DNA of 64,000 nt from NCBI GenBank assembly GCA_040904025.1, contig JBBDUG010000039.1:1-64000 (forward strand), given 5' to 3'. Both the position numbers and the translations under genes were made by a program. Below the pieces are notes generated by a model, which did not search any database, had not been told where the DNA came from, and worked only from the letters and a program-made list of their open reading frames with translations. The DNA is from JBBDUG01 sp040904025 (GTDB lineage: Bacteria; Patescibacteriota; Minisyncoccia; Phycocordibacterales; SW-6-46-9). The first letter of the stretch is position 1, and every line of letters begins with the position of its first letter. Below are positions 15,220-23,844 of this stretch, one piece after another.

Positions 15220-17874
15220 CTAAAACTCCTCGTACTCAGGATCAATGGAAGAATCGACATTGATATCAAAGGAGCGATATCTGTTACCTAACTCTGAAGA
15301 GGAGGCTTGTACACGTACCGTGTATGTGCCGGGATCAAGAGGATTAGATACCGTCACAACAAGTGTAGATTGGGTCTCTGATCCAGTGAGTGTAGAGTCA
15401 CTGAAGTTGTATCCTGCACCCGAGAGTTCTGGTGATGTGCCTCCTGAGTCAATGGAGAGATTTACTGTGCCGTCAAAGCCGTTGATTCGTACTATTGTGA
15501 TGGTGACCGTATCCGAGGTACCACTTGTGTTCTCAGAGAGTTCTACACTTGATGGAGAGAGTTGCATAGAATAGTCTTCTGCTGCTTGGACAGTGATGGA
15601 GACCTGAGCAGTATTACTCTCCAATGAACCGTCAGTTGCACGATAGCTGAATGAGTCACTGCCTGTATATCCATTATCTGGTGTATAGAGGATATCATCA
15701 CCAGAGATTGAGACAGTACCATGTGATGGTTGGCTGATAATACGGGAGACATCAAGACTATCTCCATCAGGATCAGAATCATTTGAGAGGACACTTAGGG
15801 GATTATTGCTGCTATTTTCCCATACAGATTCGCTATCACCCTCGGCGTGTGGGGAGCGATTAGGTTGATCAACACTTACATCCTCAGTATGTGAATCAGT
15901 TGCACCATCGTTATCAGTTACCGTGAGGGTAACAGAGTATGTTCCCGCAGAACTATAGTCATGTGATGGATTAGTGGCACTACTAGTACCCTCATCTCCA
16001 AAGTTCCAGCTATGTGCTGTTATAGACCCATCAGAATCAGAAGATTGATCGGTAAAATCTACATCAAGACCGTCAGTGGAGTAGCTAAAGTTTGCGGTGG
16101 GGCTTTGATTCTGTGCCCCTACATCAACTTCTTCTGTATCAGATCCACTACCCCCCGGTCCTGTACAGGAAAGAGTATATGAACTATCGTCATACTGAGA
16201 ACCAGTACTTTCACTGTCACTGGTTGATTTAGATCCACTCCAGTCACCAGTTGCGGTACAGCTGTCTACCTCTCCTGATGCTGTCCATGAGAGCGTTGAG
16301 GGGTCTCCATAGCCTACAGAGGATGGTGAGACAGAAAGAGAGACTGATGGTGGATTAGAGGGCTCTAGGACGGTAATCCAAACAGTATCTGCTTTCCGAC
16401 CACCGGGTCCGTCACATGTTAGAGTAGCTCGAACATTACCCTCCCTCCAAATTGGACCAACATTCTCAGACCCTCCGGATGTGGACTTGTATCCTGACCA
16501 ATCTCCAGTAGTACCAGAAGCTGAACACCAATCTACATCTCCACTCACCGTCCACGAAACAGTGGTAGAACCACCATATGCAATAGTACTCGGACTTGCA
16601 TCTATATCCACTGACGTTGCTTCACAGGCAATACTAACTGAGACACTTCCTGTGTCGGTGGCTCCTTCATCATCTTCAATGGTATAACTAAAGCTGTCAC
16701 TTCCACTATACTCATCAGGTGCACTATATCGTGCATATGTATCGTTGTATCGTGAGGCACTTCCATGACTTGCACTGCCAACAGAGATAAGGTCCACATC
16801 TCCTCCATCGGGGTCATAGTCATTTGAAACTACGTTAATATATTTAGTATCTCCACAGCGCATACTTACCGAGTCATTTACTGCGACAGGGTCTTCCTTT
16901 TGACAACTATCCCCACTCAACCATACGTATGCATAGCTTCCGCTGTCATATGCACCATGCTCATCAACGATGCGGTATCTGAAGTAGTCAAAGCCATCGA
17001 AGTCAGAAGGGACTGTGTAGCGGATATAGCTTGTTCGATTGCTTGGACTCACTCCATCACTTGATGAATATACTCTGTTTACATTAATGGCATCTCCATC
17101 TGGATCATAGTCATTTCCGAGGACATAGAAGTTATATGTTGATCCACACTGTCTATTGGTGTAGCTGTCGTCACTTGCATTAGGTTGGGTGTTTGGCCCC
17201 GCAACACTCACAAATACGACATCCGAATCACTCCCTCCCTCTCCAGTACATGTAAGCTCGAATTCACTATCTTCATTCAACGGCCCAACATTTTCAAAGC
17301 TCCCGAGAGTAGATTTACTCCCACTCCAATCCCGAGAAGCGGTACAGCTATCCGCCTGACCACCCCCAACTGTCCATGACAATGTTACAGTTTCCCCATA
17401 TCCAATTGATGAATCATCGGCACTAAGATTAACGTCTGGTGGAGAAATGCTACAGGGATCAACAGATCCAGATGTTGTGTCTGAACCTGTATACACTTGT
17501 CCACCTGATCCATCACGATATCCAACAACTCTCCAGTACTGAAAACCTGAATTAGTAGAGTAGCGCTGAGCGTGATCTCCAGGAGACGTGCCAAAAGCGG
17601 TGCCCTTGGAAATCCAACGTCCGTCATTATGTTCAGGGTGACGATAATACACATAAAAAGTGTCTGTATTATCATCCCCTTCCACATGGAGGTTCAGTTC
17701 TATCCCTTCGTTATTCCCAGAACAGTAGTCACGTTCAATACTGAGGTCAAAGCTGGCATGAGCAGCGTGTGTAATGCCAAAAAGGAAGAAGAGGGTAACA
17801 ACAGTCCCCATCACCCATATAAGTCGTCCAACTTGTGAGTTAAGGTGCTTTGTTTTATAAGTGGTCTTGAACAT
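15220..17874 (-). CDS. Large secreted multidomain surface protein (Ig-like, cadherin-like, PKD)
   Basis: 884 residues. A signal peptide or membrane segment (about 18-40, ending THAAHA) is followed by a chain of beta-sandwich modules. First is a Cys-containing domain (about 42-145), then an Ig-like module with GYGETVTLSWTV, then two cadherin-like/VCBS modules with NDYDPDGD (calcium-type acidic turns). Two more Ig-like modules follow with the shared text DWSGSKST, then a PKD domain (SHDYSSAGTYSVTLTVTDNDG), a third cadherin-like module (SNDSDPDGDS) and a C-terminal beta domain ending PEYEEF. No sortase motif or anchor is visible at the C-terminus. Such proteins serve as adhesins or surface fibres; the partner is unknown. 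A broken relative lies at 18868-19088. Confidence 0.85.
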   Translation of the reverse strand: MFKTTYKTKHLNSQVGRLIWVMGTVVTLFFLFGITHAAHASFDLSIERDYCSGNNEGIELNLHVEGDDNTDTFYVYYRHPEHNDGRWISKGTAFGTSPGDHAQRYSTNSGFQYWRVVGYRDGSGGQVYTGSDTTSGSVDPCSISPPDVNLSADDSSIGYGETVTLSWTVGGGQADSCTASRDWSGSKSTLGSFENVGPLNEDSEFELTCTGEGGSDSDVVFVSVAGPNTQPNASDDSYTNRQCGSTYNFYVLGNDYDPDGDAINVNRVYSSSDGVSPSNRTSYIRYTVPSDFDGFDYFRYRIVDEHGAYDSGSYAYVWLSGDSCQKEDPVAVNDSVSMRCGDTKYINVVSNDYDPDGGDVDLISVGSASHGSASRYNDTYARYSAPDEYSGSDSFSYTIEDDEGATDTGSVSVSIACEATSVDIDASPSTIAYGGSTTVSWTVSGDVDWCSASGTTGDWSGYKSTSGGSENVGPIWREGNVRATLTCDGPGGRKADTVWITVLEPSNPPSVSLSVSPSSVGYGDPSTLSWTASGEVDSCTATGDWSGSKSTSDSESTGSQYDDSSYTLSCTGPGGSGSDTEEVDVGAQNQSPTANFSYSTDGLDVDFTDQSSDSDGSITAHSWNFGDEGTSSATNPSHDYSSAGTYSVTLTVTDNDGATDSHTEDVSVDQPNRSPHAEGDSESVWENSSNNPLSVLSNDSDPDGDSLDVSRIISQPSHGTVSISGDDILYTPDNGYTGSDSFSYRATDGSLESNTAQVSITVQAAEDYSMQLSPSSVELSENTSGTSDTVTITIVRINGFDGTVNLSIDSGGTSPELSGAGYNFSDSTLTGSETQSTLVVTVSNPLDPGTYTVRVQASSSELGNRYRSFDINVDSSIDPEYEEF

Positions 17875-17966
17875 AAAAAGAAATAAGTCTTTAGTTAAGT
17901 AGATTATAGTATAGGTATCTCTTTTACCCTTGTATATATGTGGATAATCTTCTTTTTTCTATCTTG

Positions 17967-17995
17967 TTGCAAGATATACATATTGGTGGTATAAT
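17967..17995 (+). promoter_or_regulatory. Promoter of the lipoprotein gene
   Basis: TTGCAA (17967-17972), 17-base spacer, TATAAT (17990-17995), about 50 bases of leader, then AGGAGGT (18040-18046) 6 bases before the ATG at 18053. Confidence 0.8.
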
Positions 17996-18052
17996 TGAGA
18001 AAGATGGTACTTACTATAGAGACACAAATAACTTACTTCAGGAGGTCTTGTT

Positions 18053-18688
18053 ATGAGACACCTTCTTGTGGCCTTTTTAGCCCTGTTTCTCACCGGCTGT
18101 GGCTTCCTGGATAGTAACGATACCGGGAAAGGTGGAGGCCAGGGAAGAAACGTGGAACCTGATCCAATCCTTCAGTTAGTTGACAAGGAGGGTCAACTCT
18201 CTGTTATGAAAGTCCCCGCGACCGATGGAGAGAAGGGGTTATCTGATTTCATTGAACGATTCTTCCCCTTTGGAGACTTCGATGTGAGATCTGTCTCCAA
18301 GGAAACAACTGGTAGTGGTTCCTCTGCTCCAGAAACATCCCTCGTGATATACAGACAAACAAAGAGGGCGTCAGTCAGACAGATGGTGGAATATCTCTCT
18401 TCGCTCTACGAAGACGGTCAATCCCCATTTCTGACAGAGCATCAGGTAGTAGAGTTCCTCGCCGCCAACGAGGACGCCCTATCCGAATGGGGAGGACGGA
18501 CCCCCTTCTTTATCATCAAGGGGAATGATGGTTGGGGGTTCGTTGGAAACTATACAGGGTCTAGACAAATGATCCTATACTCCCTCTTCGATGATTTCAC
18601 CGACCCCATGGCAAATCTCGATCCGGAAAAATTTGATCCGGAATGGGAAGTCCCTAACTACCACTTCATTGTTCCGGTAGTAGACTAG
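18053..18688 (+). CDS. Predicted lipoprotein, unknown function
   Basis: 211 residues. N-terminal signal MRHLLVAFLALFLTGCGF with lipobox LTGC (Cys16), so it is probably lipid-anchored on the outer face of the membrane. A Gly-rich linker follows, then a domain I do not recognise, with FIERFFPFGDF, VRQMVEYLSSLYEDGQSPF and TPFFIIKGNDGWGFVGNY. The gene has a consensus promoter, the strongest Shine-Dalgarno site in the window and its own terminator. It therefore looks like a self-contained expression unit, unlike the leaderless neighbours. Confidence 0.8.
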   Translation: MRHLLVAFLALFLTGCGFLDSNDTGKGGGQGRNVEPDPILQLVDKEGQLSVMKVPATDGEKGLSDFIERFFPFGDFDVRSVSKETTGSGSSAPETSLVIYRQTKRASVRQMVEYLSSLYEDGQSPFLTEHQVVEFLAANEDALSEWGGRTPFFIIKGNDGWGFVGNYTGSRQMILYSLFDDFTDPMANLDPEKFDPEWEVPNYHFIVPVVD

Positions 18689-18715
18689 GAGTTGTTCGTC
18701 AGTCTCTACATCAGG

Positions 18716-18753
18716 CCCCGAGGTTCCAAGCAATACGGAACCCCGGGGTTTTT
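18716..18753 (+). terminator. Terminator of the lipoprotein gene
   Basis: Stem CCCCGAGGTTCC / GGAACCCCGGGG (18716-18727 with 18737-18748, one A-C mismatch) followed by TTTTT. Confidence 0.9.
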
Positions 18754-18867
18754 AATTTGACCACATCATAATGCTGTTGTAGTTTTAAGGTAGTACACAA
18801 TTCTGTTCTTAATATATCTGTGATAAATCACCAATATACGAGGTGACACCATGCGTAACTGGCTTCT

Positions 18868-19088
18868 AATGGCACTCACGGTCCATGATAGATTAATAGA
18901 GCCACCGTATTCGACGTTAGTAGGAGAGGTGTTAAAACTCACGCTTGGAGGATCGGGGTCACAGTTTGGTACCGTTACAGAAATTGAATCGCTCCCAGTG
19001 GAAACAAGTCCCCCACTTGCATCGCGATGCCTGGTAACCCTCCATTCTTGCGGTCCGGGTTCTACAGAAAAATCATGAAATGAAATCG
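18868..19088 (-). pseudogene. Fragment of a paralogue of the large surface protein
   Basis: The minus strand reads EWRVTRHRDASGGLVSTGSD, then NCDPDPPSVSFNTSPTNV and EYGGSINLSWTVS. This matches residues around 95-170 of the intact protein at 15220-17874 (YWRVVGYRDGSGGQVYTGSD, ISPPDVNLSADDSSI, GYGETVTLSWTV). Homology stops abruptly after SWTVS at one end and just before a 17-pair palindrome at the other. There is no signal peptide and no downstream modules. It is best read as a remnant of a duplicated or recombined surface gene. Confidence 0.75.
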
Positions 19089-19092
19089 ATTG

Positions 19093-19130
19093 CCAATGCA
19101 AAATGAGCCCGAAGGCTCATTTTGCATTGG
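19093..19130. terminator. Perfect 17-pair palindromic hairpin with CGAA loop
   Basis: Arms 19093-19109 and 19114-19130 are exact reverse complements around CGAA, and contain AAAA and TTTT tracts. It is symmetric, so it could terminate transcription from either side. It lies at the truncated edge of the surface-protein fragment and upstream of the nusA promoter, and may insulate nusA or mark the breakpoint of the rearrangement. Confidence 0.8.
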
Positions 19131-19178
19131 AATCACGCAGGCGATTCACTATCACTTTGCGTTGGACAAGATTTTTTC

Positions 19179-19206
19179 TTGCAGAAGCATTAAATTTCCG
19201 TATACT
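19179..19206 (+). promoter_or_regulatory. nusA promoter
   Basis: TTGCAG (19179-19184), 16-base spacer, TATACT (19201-19206). The nusA ATG lies 124 bases beyond, leaving an unusually long leader for this genome. Confidence 0.7.
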
Positions 19207-19233
19207 TTAGACACTAAGAAGATGTCCGTTACG

Positions 19234-19298
19234 GCCTGTCCGAACGGGCTTTTCTTTCAAAAAAAACGAAAGTATAGAGGTCTGTTTCACCTCTATAC
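19234..19298 (+). promoter_or_regulatory. Two hairpins in the nusA leader, the first terminator-like
   Basis: Hairpin 1: GCCTG / CGGGC (19234-19238 with 19245-19249) followed by TTTTCTTT, the layout of a weak intrinsic terminator. Hairpin 2: GTATAGAGG / CCTCTATAC (19272-19280 with 19290-19298), perfect. Because NusA modulates pausing and termination, an attenuator controlling its own operon is plausible (inference). Confidence 0.5.
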
Positions 19299-19329
19299 AC
19301 GCGGATACAAATCAATAATACAAATATAT

Positions 19330-20685
19330 ATGAGCCTATTTGACCTTAAAGTTATAAACTCTGTTATAAACCAGCTCGAAGACGAGCGGGGTATTCCCCG
19401 TGAAGAGACACTCGAGGCCATCGAGCAGGCACTGGCCGCTGCATACAAAAAAGAATATGGAAAGCGCGGACAGATAGTCCGAGCACATTTTGATCCAAAA
19501 GGAGGTAAGACTGAATTTGAACAGGTAAAGATTGTTGTAGATGACTCTATCGTTCGCATGCCAGAAGAAGAAAAGACGATGAGTACAGAAGAGGTTGAGG
19601 AAGATAAACGACAACATTTCAATGATGAGCAACATATTCTCATTGAGGATGCGCGACGTATGAAAAAAGACGTCGAGCTTGAAGACGAGATGGTCTTCCC
19701 GCTTGAAGAGCAGGAAGAATACGGACGCATTAGTGCGCAAACAGCAAAACAGGTGATTATCCAGAAGATTCGTGAAGCGGAAAAGGCATCTGTAACTAAA
19801 GAATTCGGTGACAAAGAGGGAGAGATCGTCTCCGGAACCGTTCAACGTATCGAGCGTGGAAATACTTTTGTTGATCTTGGACGTGCAACTGGAATCGTTC
19901 CGTATAACGAACAGATACCGGGAGAAAATTTCCGTCAGGGAGATCGTATCCGCGCATACCTATACTCTGTAGAAGAAAGTGGAAAAGGTGTATTTCTCCG
20001 CCTCTCACGCTCCCGTCCAGAATTCCTCCAGAAACTATTCGAAATCGAAGCCCCTGAAGTTGCAAACGGAGTTGTAGAAATAAAGGCAATTGCACGTGAG
20101 CCAGGATCACGCACCAAAGTTGCTGTCATTTCAAATGACGACTATGTTGATCCTGTCGGATCCCTTGTCGGACAACGAGGAGTACGTGTCACTACCGTAA
20201 TGAGCGAGCTTGGAGGAGAGAAAATCGACATCGTCGAATGGTCTGAATATCCCTCACAATTTGTCGAGGAAGCACTCTCCCCCGCAGAAGTTCTCTCGGT
20301 CGAGATTGATGAAGAAGAAGAAAAAGCAACAGTTACCGTTATGCCCGATCAGCAATCACTCGCTATCGGAAAGGGTGGACAGAATGCACGACTCGCTGCA
20401 AAGCTCACTGGATACAAGATTGATATCCAAGCCGCAGGAGAAGAAGAAGACGATACAATAGAGGGAGAGCCAGAAGAAGCTCCTGAAGTTGAAACCGACC
20501 CCTCAGAACTTGAAGAGATAGAAACAGAGAAAAAAGACTCTCCGGTTGAAGGTCTCGATACCGAGGGTATCGAAGAATCCCCAGTTGAGACTCCCGAGGA
20601 AGAGCCAACCGAGGAGGATGTCGAAGAAGCAATTGAAGAGGAGGAGGTCGAGGAAGAGATTGAAGAAAGTGACGAAGAAGAGTAG
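19330..20685 (+). CDS. nusA: Transcription factor NusA with acidic tail
   Basis: 451 residues. Order: N-terminal RNA-polymerase-binding domain (ALAAAYKKEYGKRG), S1 domain (GTVQRIERGNTFVDLGRATG), KH1 (VGQRGVRVTTVMSELGGEKIDI) and KH2 (AIGKGGQNARLAAKLTGYKIDI). A tail of about 100 residues, almost all Glu, Asp, Pro and Thr, completes it. It binds RNA polymerase and nascent RNA and affects pausing, termination and antitermination. The start is the ATG of MSLFDLKVIN; 80 codons of open frame upstream lie in the leader and promoter. It forms an operon with ppa, 33 bases downstream. Confidence 0.96.
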   Translation: MSLFDLKVINSVINQLEDERGIPREETLEAIEQALAAAYKKEYGKRGQIVRAHFDPKGGKTEFEQVKIVVDDSIVRMPEEEKTMSTEEVEEDKRQHFNDEQHILIEDARRMKKDVELEDEMVFPLEEQEEYGRISAQTAKQVIIQKIREAEKASVTKEFGDKEGEIVSGTVQRIERGNTFVDLGRATGIVPYNEQIPGENFRQGDRIRAYLYSVEESGKGVFLRLSRSRPEFLQKLFEIEAPEVANGVVEIKAIAREPGSRTKVAVISNDDYVDPVGSLVGQRGVRVTTVMSELGGEKIDIVEWSEYPSQFVEEALSPAEVLSVEIDEEEEKATVTVMPDQQSLAIGKGGQNARLAAKLTGYKIDIQAAGEEEDDTIEGEPEEAPEVETDPSELEEIETEKKDSPVEGLDTEGIEESPVETPEEEPTEEDVEEAIEEEEVEEEIEESDEEE

Positions 20686-20718
20686 GATAAAGAAGTACTA
20701 AGAACTAAGAAAAACATC

Positions 20719-21243
20719 ATGAATTATTGGCACGATATCGATCCAGGAACAAAAGATGAGGTTAATGTGATCATCGAGATTCCAAAGGGGTCAAAAAATA
20801 AGTATGAAATTGACAAGGCGACAGGTCTAATCGCCCTCGACCGTGCAATGCATACATCACAAGACTACCCCTTTGACTACGGATTTGTTCCCCAGACACT
20901 CTGGGATGACGACGATGCGGTGGATGTAATTCTTCTCACCACATACCCTCTTGCACCCGGTATCCTTGTACGTGTACGCCCTATTGGACTCATGAAGATG
21001 ATCGACGGCGGTGATTCAGACGACAAACTCATTGCAGTTCCCGTTGAAGACCCTCGATTCAATGGAATAAAAGATATTGGAGATGTAAACGAACATCAAT
21101 TAAAGGAGATTAAGCATTTTCTCCTCACATACAAAGATCTTCAGGATAAGGAGGTGGAGATCTCTGGATTCGAAGGAAAAGATGCAGCAATTGCCGCATT
21201 TGAACGTGGACAAAAGCTCTATAAAGAGAAGTTTGGGGAATAA
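20719..21243 (+). CDS. ppa: Inorganic pyrophosphatase
   Basis: 174 residues, family I soluble pyrophosphatase. Hydrolyses the pyrophosphate released by polymerases and aminoacyl-tRNA synthetases. Visible: IEIPKGSKNKYEIDKATG, YPFDYGFVPQT, the aspartate cluster WDDDDAVDVILL, and GLMKMIDGGDSDDK. All metal-binding acidic positions expected around DxDxxDV are present. Second gene after nusA, followed by a strong terminator. Confidence 0.96.
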   Translation: MNYWHDIDPGTKDEVNVIIEIPKGSKNKYEIDKATGLIALDRAMHTSQDYPFDYGFVPQTLWDDDDAVDVILLTTYPLAPGILVRVRPIGLMKMIDGGDSDDKLIAVPVEDPRFNGIKDIGDVNEHQLKEIKHFLLTYKDLQDKEVEISGFEGKDAAIAAFERGQKLYKEKFGE

Positions 21244-21260
21244 GCTATCTCTATTTATAC

Positions 21261-21290
21261 ACAAAAGGGCCCTTAAAGGGCTCTTTTGTA
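21261..21290 (+). terminator. Terminator of nusA-ppa
   Basis: Twelve-pair stem ACAAAAGGGCCC / GGGCTCTTTTGT with a TTAAA loop and one G-T pair. Confidence 0.85.
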
Positions 21291-21363
21291 TAGCCCAAAT
21301 ATCTCGTATACTGATACCTAGAGCATGTGGCACCAATAATTACCTATAAAATACTAATATCAT

Positions 21364-22221
21364 ATGAATCATTACCCACAAACAGATCAGATGAGCAGGT
21401 ATATACTACCCGCCATCATAATCACCGCATTAACGCTGGCACTGTACACCCCACTTGCATTTGCTCAGGAGACAGATGCGGATAGCACTACCGAGACTGT
21501 GCAGGAAAGCGAAAATGACCCTGATCGCACGTCTGATGCAGAGGTGGAGCAAGACGCTGAGGAAGATAATTCCGTCATCGATGCGCAGCGTCGCATTGAA
21601 GAAGTACGAAATAATGTAATAGAACAGCGTGATCGTCTTCTTTCACCACTCCGCAGAGATGGTGATACAACAGAGGACCAAGAACGGGTACAGGACCGCG
21701 CTCGTGTGGATGTGGCACCAACACAAGACCGTGACGCAACAACCACGCGAAGTAACCTCCGAGCACAACAGGCACGTGATGCAGCAGCAGAACGTGTAGA
21801 GGAACATACTGAGCGCGCAGAAGAACAGCAAAATCGAGCAATGGAAATTGTCCGGGAAAGAATCAGTGCATTTATTGAGCGGCTTGAACGTCGATTCAAT
21901 GCAGCGATTAATCGACTTGAAGGAATTGCAGCACGAATTGATTCTCGTATAGAAAAATTCCAAGAGAATGGAATTGACACTTCAGAAGCAGAACGTGAGC
22001 TAAGCGAAGCACGAACTGCTATTAGTCTTGCACAGTCGCAGATAAATACAGCAGTCAGCACTCTGGATGATATCTTTACCGCAGACTCCCCTCGCGAAGC
22101 ATTCAGCAGGAGTCAGACAATGTTCCAAAGTGCAAAAGAAGCTATTCGAGATGCACATGGTGCGCTTATTGAAGCTGTCGCGGCACTTAAAGCATCCGCT
22201 GGATCAGCCGATGAGGAATAA
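21364..22221 (+). CDS. Secreted or membrane-anchored coiled-coil protein
   Basis: 285 residues. A hydrophobic signal segment (about residues 13-34, ending PLAFAQ) is followed by an acidic linker and a long helical region (about 70-275). That region is rich in Glu, Arg and Ala with heptad-like patterns, for example AAERVEEHTERAEEQQNRAM and FIERLERRFNAAINRLEGIA. No enzymatic motif. An alternative start nine codons later (MSRYILPAI) gives a more typical signal peptide. A possible −10 TATAAA lies 13 bases before the first ATG. It is followed after 16 bases by a small membrane protein, so the two are probably partners in the envelope. Confidence 0.75.
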   Translation: MNHYPQTDQMSRYILPAIIITALTLALYTPLAFAQETDADSTTETVQESENDPDRTSDAEVEQDAEEDNSVIDAQRRIEEVRNNVIEQRDRLLSPLRRDGDTTEDQERVQDRARVDVAPTQDRDATTTRSNLRAQQARDAAAERVEEHTERAEEQQNRAMEIVRERISAFIERLERRFNAAINRLEGIAARIDSRIEKFQENGIDTSEAERELSEARTAISLAQSQINTAVSTLDDIFTADSPREAFSRSQTMFQSAKEAIRDAHGALIEAVAALKASAGSADEE

Positions 22222-22237
22222 TTATCATTAACACGAC

Positions 22238-22645
22238 ATGAACATGAATAACCAAGAGAATATGAATAACTCAGAGAGTCAGAGTGGAGATGGACAAGAG
22301 CCAATAGCATCACCAGAACCACAATCATCGGTATCTCAACCAGCTCCCGTTACCCCAAACGAGACTGAGTCAACAGAAGAAAGTTCAATGGGACCCATTA
22401 TCGGAGTAATCATCATTGTTCTCATCCTCATTGTTGGTGGTCTCTATTTCTGGGGACAGAATCTAGTTGAGAATGAAAGAGATGGAGTAGAGGATGATAC
22501 AGAAGAGGCCCTTGATGACGAGGTAACAGAAGAATTGCAAGAACAGAGCTCATCTGACGAAGTCGAGGATATTGAAGCAGATCTTGAGGCAAGTTCGTTC
22601 AATGAACTTGATGCAGATCTTGAGAATATAGAACGGGAACTCTAA
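22238..22645 (+). CDS. Small single-pass membrane protein with acidic flanks
   Basis: 135 residues, not recognised. A disordered N-terminus rich in Asn, Gln, Ser and Pro precedes one strong membrane helix (about 52-74, GPIIGVIIIVLILIVGGLYF). The C-terminal tail is very acidic (VEDDTEEALDDEVTEELQ). Co-transcribed with the coiled-coil protein. It may tether or cap it; this is inference from position only. Confidence 0.7.
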   Translation: MNMNNQENMNNSESQSGDGQEPIASPEPQSSVSQPAPVTPNETESTEESSMGPIIGVIIIVLILIVGGLYFWGQNLVENERDGVEDDTEEALDDEVTEELQEQSSSDEVEDIEADLEASSFNELDADLENIEREL

Positions 22646-22663
22646 AAAATATACACATGAAAC

Positions 22664-22693
22664 AAAAACACACCGCGCATGCGGTGTGTTTTT
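22664..22693 (+). terminator. Terminator
   Basis: Thirteen-pair stem AAAAACACACCGC / GCGGTGTGTTTTT with GCAT loop. Confidence 0.92.
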
Positions 22694-22695
22694 GT

Positions 22696-22724
22696 TTGAC
22701 ACTCCCCCCATTGCGTCATAGGAT
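22696..22724 (+). promoter_or_regulatory. tig promoter, leaderless type
   Basis: TTGACA (22696-22701), 17-base spacer, TAGGAT (22719-22724), then only 9 bases to the tig ATG. The −35 box touches the preceding terminator's T tract. Confidence 0.65.
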
Positions 22725-22733
22725 GGGGCGGCA

Positions 22734-23825
22734 ATGAATACAGAAAAACTTAGTTGGAACGTAGAAAAAGACGGCGCTGATATTGAGATCACCGCCACTA
22801 TTCCCTGGAGTGATGTTGAGTCACACCGAAAGGGTGTGATCGATCATTTTCGAAAGAATCTCGACTTAAAGGGATTCCGTAAAGGAAATGCTCCGGATGA
22901 TGCAGTAAAAAAAGAAGTGGGGTCTGACCGTATTCTGCATGAAATGGCAGAGCGAGCACTTCAGAACGCATATCCCAAAATCGTATCTGAAGAGAAGCTT
23001 ACGACTATCGGTCGTCCCCATATTTCCATTACCAAATTAGCAGAGAGTAATCCTCTTGAATTCAAAGCAGAGACCGCGCTCATGCCAGAAGTTGATCTTC
23101 CTGATTACAAATCAATCGCGGAGAAGATAATGGCTGAAGAAATAGAAGCTGAAATAACAGACAAAGACGTTGAAGGGGCGGTTAATCAGATCCGCACCCA
23201 GTGGGCAAAGAGCGAAAAACTTAAAAAAACCCAGGGAGAAGGCGAAGACGTTGACCCCTCCTCTATCACCGTTACCCCAGAAGAGCTTCCTGAACTCACA
23301 GATGAGTTTGTAAATGAGCTAGGAAACTTCGAGAATGTTGAGGATTTCAAATCAAAACTCAAAGAAAACCTCGGGGAAGAAAAAAGGATGAAAGAAACAG
23401 AAAAGAAACGCGCTGAGCTTCTTGATGCAATTCGCGAAGAAGCAGAAATGAATATCCCCTCAATTGTTATTGAGAGTGAGCTTGAAAAGATGATGCAAGA
23501 ATTTCAAGGAAACGTAGAACGTGCCGGATTCAAGCTCGAAGAATATCTCGAGCAGACCGAGAAGAGCATGGATGATCTGCGTAATGAGTGGAGAGCTGAT
23601 GCGCGCAAGCGTGCGGAAACACAGCTTGTACTCAACAAGATCGCAATGGAAGAGAATATTAAACCGGATGAAAAGCGAGTTCAAGAAGAAGTTGGACGCA
23701 TCATGAAGATGTATGATGATGCAAATGAAGAGAGAGCTCGTATCTATGTTAAATCAATTCTCACCAACGAAGCAGTCCTGAAATGGCTCGAAGGTGGAGA
23801 AAAAGAGATGACGAGTGAGAAATAA
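22734..23825 (+). CDS. tig: Trigger factor lacking the PPIase domain
   Basis: 363 residues against about 430 for the full protein. The N-terminal ribosome-docking domain carries the signature GFRKGNAP (residues 47-54) near the ribosome exit site. After the N-domain (to about residue 130, FKAETALMPEVDLPDYKSI) the sequence runs straight into the helical chaperone domain (EIEAEITDKDVEGAVNQIRTQ onward). There is no FKBP-like FxxG/VDF segment. It should still bind nascent chains but not isomerise prolines. The tig-clpP order, as in many bacteria, supports the call. Confidence 0.9.
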   Translation: MNTEKLSWNVEKDGADIEITATIPWSDVESHRKGVIDHFRKNLDLKGFRKGNAPDDAVKKEVGSDRILHEMAERALQNAYPKIVSEEKLTTIGRPHISITKLAESNPLEFKAETALMPEVDLPDYKSIAEKIMAEEIEAEITDKDVEGAVNQIRTQWAKSEKLKKTQGEGEDVDPSSITVTPEELPELTDEFVNELGNFENVEDFKSKLKENLGEEKRMKETEKKRAELLDAIREEAEMNIPSIVIESELEKMMQEFQGNVERAGFKLEEYLEQTEKSMDDLRNEWRADARKRAETQLVLNKIAMEENIKPDEKRVQEEVGRIMKMYDDANEERARIYVKSILTNEAVLKWLEGGEKEMTSEK

Positions 23826-23844
23826 ATCACTATACTAAAGCTAT

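Noticed and set aside
15245..17838. Several plus-strand open frames inside the large surface protein
   Set aside because: They are antisense shadows of a repetitive coding sequence and have no signals or domains.
15220..17874. Repeated segments that could suggest a CRISPR array or DNA repeat
   Set aside because: The repeats are diverged protein modules of 80-100 residues in one frame, with no short identical repeats or spacers.
19093..19130. The 17-pair palindrome as a transposon end
   Set aside because: No transposase, no second copy and no target duplication are visible; a terminator or junction hairpin is simpler.
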